A DNA stretch of 64,000 bases from Cephalotus follicularis (Eukaryota > Streptophyta > Magnoliopsida > Oxalidales > Cephalotaceae). The stretch is taken from the NCBI GenBank assembly GCA_001972305.1, contig BDDD01005236.1:101756-165755 (forward strand), in the 5' to 3' direction. The notes below the pieces were generated by a model, which was not told the DNA's origin, made no database searches, and was given only the letters and a program-made list of their open reading frames with translations. The translations under genes and the position numbers were made by a program. Below, one piece after another: positions 58,501 to 64,000 of this stretch; position 1 is the first letter of the stretch; each line of letters begins with the position of its first letter.

Positions 58501-59460
58501 TGATGCTCTAACGTCCCGATAAACTGGAACGGAGACTGTCCTGGCAAATGGAAGGTTACAACCTTCCTGTTACTATCCACATATGCATAATGTTCTAACA
58601 GCCAATCCATACCTAGAATCATGTCAAGATCACCCATCGACAGTACTATAAGGTCTGCCAGAAGAACATGTCCAGAAATCTCAATGGCACAAGATCTACA
58701 AATCCACCGGGAGGTAGCCGACTCTCCTACTAGTGTGCTGACCTCTATCACAAAAGGTAAAGGCTTGAGCTTCACATTCATATGACTTATAAAATGAGAA
58801 GCAACATATGAATGGGAGGAGCCTGATCAATGTCCGTACCAAGTGCTGAGATACATAAACCATACCTCCAATCACCGAAGGTGATCCAGCTGCAGCTCAC
58901 TGATCCATCGTATAAACTCTTCCTTGTACCGTAGGTGCGGATCCCATCGGCTGCTTGCATTGGTCTCCACGTGAACTGGTACTAGGGCGGCCTTGCTGGA
59001 AACTTCCCTATGATCGGTTTGAACCTTGTCCTGCTTGGTTTCCTATGTTGGACTGGTTCTGAGAACGTTGAGCAGCGATGTGGTCTGGAGCTCTACGACT
59101 CCAACACCGACCATCTTTCCACTAGCAATCATCCGAAACATGGTTAGAGTGACCACAATATACACAGGGTTCAACAGACTCCTGTTCACCATCGGCAGGT
59201 TTAGAAGAACCTCCTTACAAAGCCGTCCTCCACTAACGCCTCCGTCGTACATCACGACCGGGTCTTCTTTGCTGAGAACCACGAGATTGCCTTCCCAACC
59301 TCGAAGGTCCTGCTGGGCTACCAACACTGCGGGGAGATTCTCCTAATATCAGTCCTAGAAATTTAGCTTCTGTCTTCTCAATCTCCACTTTAAAATCATC
59401 CAAGAGTATGTGTCACCGGAAGACTCAATCATCTACCACCAAGGTTCCGCTTCACATTTT
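55560..59460 (-). pseudogene. Element 4 internal coding region (gag remnant, protease, RT, RNase H, integrase, chromodomain)
   Basis: Protease lies at about 58400-58780 (DMILGMDWL). Reverse transcriptase is at about 57500-58160, with [13 protein letters not shown] and [13 protein letters not shown]. RNase H is at about 57050-57430, with [15 protein letters not shown] and the second-site pattern [19 protein letters not shown]. The integrase C-terminus is at about 55740-56300, with GPFEILERVG and HNVFHVSMLRKYHP. The chromodomain-like end is at about 55560-55700. The gag part (59000-59460) is poorly preserved. Domain order and the HVSMLRKY signature are those of plant chromoviruses. Fossil. Confidence 0.85.
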
Positions 59461-59774
59461 AACATATACATTGCATAACTCATACATTTAACTTATCATG
59501 GCCCGTATTCTCCTCATAAATCCTCTGGGTTCCTGTCGTGTAGGAGCAGCAGCTTCGGCTCCTTGAGCCACATTTACTTTCTCTTGTCTTTCCTTATTTC
59601 TACGGGTACGTCTCACCGACGGCCCGGACCTCTCTCCTCGTACGTTCTTACTTCGTCGTCCTCCCATTCTAATTCATACAAGAACGGGTCGATATCCACA
59701 CATTTATCTTAATTCCATTTGCCAAGGGTTCTATCCCGGCATATCCAGAATAGTACGGCTCTGATACCAAAACC

Positions 59775-61613
59775 TGTCATGCCGTGAACCGTGGGTTGGG
59801 CCCCACGACTCGACACGTGACAATCCGTACAATCATCATAATCATTAACCATAAAAATTTAAAACTTAAATAAATCATAAACATAAACCTTTATTTAATG
59901 TGTGGATATACATACCAAGTTCAAAACATATAAAATACACTGCTACAAACTAGCATATAAATAAATACATAATTTATTCTTTGCGTGTTTGTCCATAAAA
60001 CGCACCGTCGAGGAGGAGGAACTTATTGTAACTTTATCCTTGGTACTGCTGCGATGTGCCTCCACTACCTGTTCCTGCACCTGGCCCATTCAAAGGAATG
60101 GGTCAGCAACCCTGAGGGTTGTGTAGGTTACCACATATACGGGCACATACCAGAGGAACAACCAATAAAACAGAGGAGAAAAATATAATAATAATGCATG
60201 CCATAAAAGTAGACCACAAGTCATCATATAAACATCATCATCCTTTACCCTCGGACTACTCTACTCGAACCATACATATCAATTACATACAGAGGAGTCT
60301 AGTCCGGTCATCCTATGGTCTGGTCAGTGTGTAAGGTTCACCTTTAGGCTCACCAGCCCACGAAATTCACCTTCAGGTTCACCTGCCGAGCGGAATTCAC
60401 CCTTTTCTCACATGCTCTGGCGGTTCACCCTTTGGATCACCAGCTCTAGCGAAATTCACCTTTTGGTTCACCATTGGCGGATTCTCCCGAGGATCACCTG
60501 CCTCGCGGTATTCACCCATTGGGTTCACCTGCTCGGCGGAATTCTCCCCAGTTCGGCTCACCTGCCTGGGTTCATCCTTATACTTTCTTTACTATGTCCA
60601 TTCCATTTATCATATTTATTTCCTTTCCTTTAACATGTCCTAGGCATATAAGAGTGCATGGTGACTTTCCATGCACAAGGCCACATCTAAGACGCATGCA
60701 TGTTGCATGCAAGGCCATTTTTATCACTTAAATATCTGCCCGGGAACGTATGCCTATACACATCAATTTCTTTACCCTTCGTTGGCGCATACATGGGACA
60801 CATATAAGCGGGCACTGTTTGGGCATGCACTACACGAAGGACACAAGAATGCACACTGTTCATTGTTTTCTCTTCTTGGAGCATGATAGTATAACATAGC
60901 AGAAGGCAACGAACCAGAAAGCAATGCATGTATGGCATGCAAGGCTATATTTAGACTAGGGGATGCATGCATGGCGCATGCAAGATGATGCTTGGCGCTC
61001 TGCACGTACTGGACACATGCTTGGCACATGAAGGGTAATTACCCACCATATAAAGCACATCAGGGGACCCATGCAGGCCAACACTATAGTTCATCCAGGA
61101 AGCACACAAAACAGAGGTTTGGCGCTTCACCCCTGGCACCAGGCGTCCCTGGTGCAACTCTACAGTCCCTTTGACGCATCACCACAACTCCTCTAGCATG
61201 CCCAAGAAGCATGCAAATGGGTAATGGAGAGCTATAGTGGTATGTATAGGATGCCAGGGGAGAGCTATGCCAGGGGACGTATAAAGGTCTCATTCCATTT
61301 CCTTTCCTCATGTGCACGCAGGGGAGAACGCTAGCTCGGGTGCATGCATGGCGAATGGCGGGGAAGGACTTCAGTGTCATGGAGACCATGGAGCACTGTC
61401 CAAGGGCGTCCTTGGGTGCATGTAAGGGAGGAACCATGGCGCTTTCATGGCAGGAGAGGACCAGAAACGGCTCCTCTGGCACTGGCGTCCCTGTGCATGG
61501 CACCATTGGCATCCCTGTGCATGGCACCATGGGCACATGTCACCTCGGGCATCATCTCCATGGGTGCATGTCACCTCGGCCTTCGACCATGGCACCTCAG
61601 GCACGGCACCTCG
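59775..61613 (-). repeat. Element 4, 5' LTR (right), interrupted by element 5
   Basis: Starts TGTCATGCCGTGAACC five bases beyond the primer-binding site and follows the left LTR sequence to CACCTCG at 61613, where the LTR of element 5 is inserted. The rest lies outside the window. Confidence 0.85.
60331..60580. repeat. Degenerate 30-bp minisatellite in element 4 right LTR
   Basis: Partner of 52978-53225 with the same number of units and scattered base differences. Confidence 0.7.
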
Positions 61614-63055
61614 TGTTAGATATAGTGACCCGACAAGCCATTAGATGGGTTGTCATATTATATCTTATCTTGTATGGAACAATCTTATTCCTCATATATA
61701 TATGATGCGTGCTAAAATTTGTTATGGCTATATCACTTGTATTTTATCACATAATTGAAGTAGTTTATTAATTACCCACTTATACTAGTGATGCCCTGAC
61801 ATAAGGTTGGATGCCTGGCATGGAGGCTGTGAGACTGGTTACCTTATTCCTTATGTCAAATTTGTTCCATAATATTTGGATATTATTCCAATAACATTTA
61901 AATTGGTCGAGGACCATTTAGAATGGCTAAACCGGACCCGAGGGGTATTTCGGTAATTTATGAACACCTCTTGTTTTGACCAAGATTTTAAAGGGTCCCT
62001 GCCTTATAATGATTAGATTTTTAATTTGTTGGACATATTAAGTCTTGGTGTCAAATATCGGTTATGTGGATTTTGCATTTTGTGGAAATACATATGTTTG
62101 ATCTTACTTAACCAATATTCAAAGGGTACATGAGATCACTAAAAGAGTTAGACTCTTAATGCTTCACTGGCCAGACAAAGGCGTCGATGTCTTTTAGAAA
62201 GACGTCAATGCTTAACTCTTGAAAAGGCGTCGATGTCTTTTAGAACGCGTCGATGTCTTTAGTGCCACATTGCATAGGCGTCGACGTCCTTTGGAAGGCG
62301 TCGACGTCTTTGAGCAGAACGTGCAACCTGTGCACGAGCTCACTTCGTGGGCAAGATTTCTCTCTCATATCCAGTATCCACCTCCTGTTCTTGCACATTT
62401 TAGAAACGTGGGAATCATGGCTTCGGACTCCCAGGGAGTGAAGGCCATGATTCTAAATGAATGGGAGATTGGGAGAGAGAATTAGAGGCTAGATATAGGC
62501 ATTTTCTGCAGAAAGGGGAGTGTAGAAAAAGGTTGGGTTTTTGCTGGGCCAGAGATCTCGAATTTCCTTCTTTGCAGTGTGTGTTCACTTCATCTCATAT
62601 ACACCAAGCAAAGGCTTATCTAGGGTGGATTGATCATTGACTTCATTGGTCAATATCAATTTACCTTTTCTAAGCTAAGTGAGAGAAAGAGAGAGTTCAA
62701 GCACTTGAAAATTACTGGTTGGATTATTTGTTGTTCCTGAGGCTTGGAGAACATCAAAGGGAATCTACCCAAGCTTGTAGCGGCAAAGAAAGAAGGAGCC
62801 TTCACCCACGGGTATAATCTTTGGTCCCTCTTCTTTTTGCCATGCTTGTGTGTCACCATTGTTTGCAATGGTAACACAAATTCAATTGAGTAGATGCTGT
62901 GGTGATCCATGTGATCTGTGGACGTGTCTTTATGGACTTGTTTTGTTATATAGGGTGTTATTCCGCTACCATGATTGTATGTTTAAGTTTTATTCTACAC
63001 CCTTTACCCCCTTTGTCCATTTTGGCATTGGTTTCGGTTTTGTCCGATTTTATCA
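61614..63055 (+). repeat. Element 5, 5' LTR
   Basis: 1442 bp. The first roughly 260 bp and the last roughly 60 bp match the solo LTR at 2073-2870, while the middle parts are unrelated. Contains six GTCGAYGTC-type sites at 62181-62310. Confidence 0.8.
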
Positions 63056-63056
63056 G

Positions 63057-63069
63057 TGGTATCAGAGAG
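63057..63069 (+). other. Primer-binding site of element 5
   Basis: TGGTATCAGAGAG, complementary to the 3' end of plant initiator Met tRNA over its first 11 bases, one base after the LTR. Confidence 0.8.
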
Positions 63070-63356
63070 TCCCACATCATCCTTGATTGAATATGTATGC
63101 CTTAGATGATATACTGATTAATAGTTTAATCAATGGATGTGTTTTGTGATCAAACTAAATTTCCTAAGTGCCTTAATGAAAATTGCATGAAATTGGATTT
63201 CATTGTGTTTTTGTGCTGGGAAAGTGGTTTTAAATGTGTTTAGAATTATGTTTGGAACATGCATAGTGCATTTTGGAATGCCAGAATGGTATTCCATAGT
63301 CTAAACCATTGAATTCAGCATTTTTTGAAATGCAGAAACTGCCCAGAGGGCTATAG

Positions 63357-63597
63357 ACGTCGACGTCCTTGGTAGACGTCGATGTCATGTTCAAATTCCT
63401 AGGAAAGACGTCGACGTTCTTGATAGACGTCGATGTCTTGTTCATATTTTTGTGAAACGCGTCGATGTTCTTGTCGGACGTCGACGCCTTTTTCAACTGT
63501 TCTTGAGAAACGCATTGATGCTCTGTTTTTGGATCGACGCTTTGTTCATGTTTTTCCAGAAAACACGTCGATGCCCCTTGGAAAGGCGTCGACGTCT
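63357..63597. repeat. Array of palindromic GTCGAC/GTCGAT sites in element 5 leader
   Basis: About ten copies of GACGTCGACGTC or variants start near 63357, 63375, 63406, 63425, 63459, 63478, 63512, 63532, 63567 and 63586. Spacing alternates about 19 and 31-35 bp, giving a repeat of about 52 bp with two sites per unit. The same motif occurs six times in the LTR (62181-62310), also in pairs about 19-20 bp apart. Confidence 0.85.
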
Positions 63598-64000
63598 TTT
63601 ATAAAAAAAAAAAAAAACTGGTTTTGATAAAATTGGATTTTATACATTTTGGCACTTGGAAGATTAAAAATCATTGCTTGATTTAGTAGGAGTTTGATCA
63701 ATTAACAATCATTGAATTAAATTGTGTAATTGGTTATCATTTATGGCATTTGTTTTATTTGTGGTTTTATTATATTGGATATAATATAGATCTTATGCAC
63801 AATGGATGGCCCGAAAAGGACTTTGACTTAGATTATGGTTTTCTTTGTGTGAGTGAATTTATTTATTTATTATCCTTAAAGGTCTGTAATAAGGTGCCTG
63901 CGTACACCATTTATTTTTCCTTACTTTTATTATTTCTCCTTGTAATTTTTAAATGTATTTTTCCTTTCGAAAATGTAATGTTCTTTTTGTAAAAGAAGAC

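Larger units (their letters stand above)
52587..61613 (-). mobile_element. Element 4: Ty3/Gypsy chromovirus (Tekay/Del-like) with long LTRs
   Basis: The left LTR is 52587-55544, the internal region 55545-59774, and the right LTR 59775-61613, continuing beyond the window after element 5. On the minus strand the LTR begins TGTAAGAGCCC and ends CGGCATGACA. The primer-binding site TGGTATCAGAGCC (initiator Met tRNA) lies at 59757-59769, and the polypurine tract AAGGAGGGGAGGA just before the 3' LTR at about 55545-55557. A chromodomain-like stretch (EATWERE, about 55620-55650) marks a chromovirus. The outer edge on the left abuts a foreign LTR fragment, so no target duplication is seen. About ten breaks and a short gag region: an old copy. 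Confidence 0.85.
61614..64000 (+). mobile_element. Element 5: LTR retrotransposon, 5' part only
   Basis: The LTR is 61614-63055 (TGTTAGATATAG to TTTTATCA), followed after one base by the primer-binding site TGGTATCAGAGAG (63057-63069, initiator Met tRNA). The leader 63070-64000 holds a palindromic repeat array and no recognisable gag; the element continues past the window. It lies inside the right LTR of element 4, so it is younger. The expected left target duplication would be CCTCG (61609-61613). Superfamily unproven, perhaps Copia. Whole or broken cannot be judged. Confidence 0.8.

Noticed and set aside
63357-63597. CRISPR-like array of spaced repeats
   Set aside because: Plant nuclear context, repeats are degenerate and themselves spaced unevenly (19 and about 33 bp), spacers are not unique protospacer-like units, and no cas genes occur.
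63750-63992. 80-codon ORF in the element 5 leader
   Set aside because: Aromatic-rich, AT-driven composition; no gag-like feature.

Overview
The window is nuclear DNA of a flowering plant, most likely a eudicot. The evidence is GT-AG introns, B3-domain (REM-type) transcription factor genes, a phytosulfokine precursor with the sulfopeptide core YIYTQ, a plastid-type GNAT acetyltransferase, and large Ty3/Gypsy elements of the Tat and chromovirus lineages. A run of Ns at 17315-17659 shows a draft assembly. The species cannot be named from the sequence.

Layout. 1-29555: three Tat-type Gypsy fossils, all on the minus strand, sit in what was an ordinary AT-rich upstream region. Element 1 runs from before base 1 to 5304 and carries a nested solo LTR at 2073-2870. 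Element 2 is 7038-16373 with target duplication CATTT. Element 3 is 18353-29555 with target duplication TTTAG. Elements 2 and 3 carry an extra gene on the opposite strand between pol and the 3' LTR, with its own promoter-like region and intron-like gaps. 30011-41093: two tandem REM-type genes, one with four B3 domains (9 exons, about 780 aa) and one with three (7 exons, about 574 aa). Their upstream regions are homologous, so gene plus upstream region was duplicated as a block. Only the left copy received the three Tat insertions.

40594-50848: a second, very recent tandem duplication of 5.12 kb. The unit starts in the last intron of the second REM gene and ends inside the last exon of a phytosulfokine gene. 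It doubles an acetyltransferase gene (identical proteins) and a 47-aa membrane micro-ORF. It leaves a phytosulfokine copy that has lost its hormone core, directly followed by an orphan last exon of the REM gene. The splice phases of these two fragments match, so a new secreted chimera is possible. The only complete phytosulfokine gene is at 50609-50920.

50921-64000: AT-rich spacer, a fragment of a Tat-type LTR, then a chromovirus (Tekay/Del-like) fossil with LTRs of about 3 kb (52587-61613, minus strand). A further LTR element in plus orientation is inserted in its right LTR (61614 to beyond the window). That element carries an array of palindromic GTCGAC/GTCGAT sites in its LTR and leader.

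How the parts relate: host genes are confined to 30-51 kb and were shaped by two rounds of tandem duplication. The rest is nested retroelement sediment. No tRNA, rRNA, CRISPR or organellar sequence was seen.
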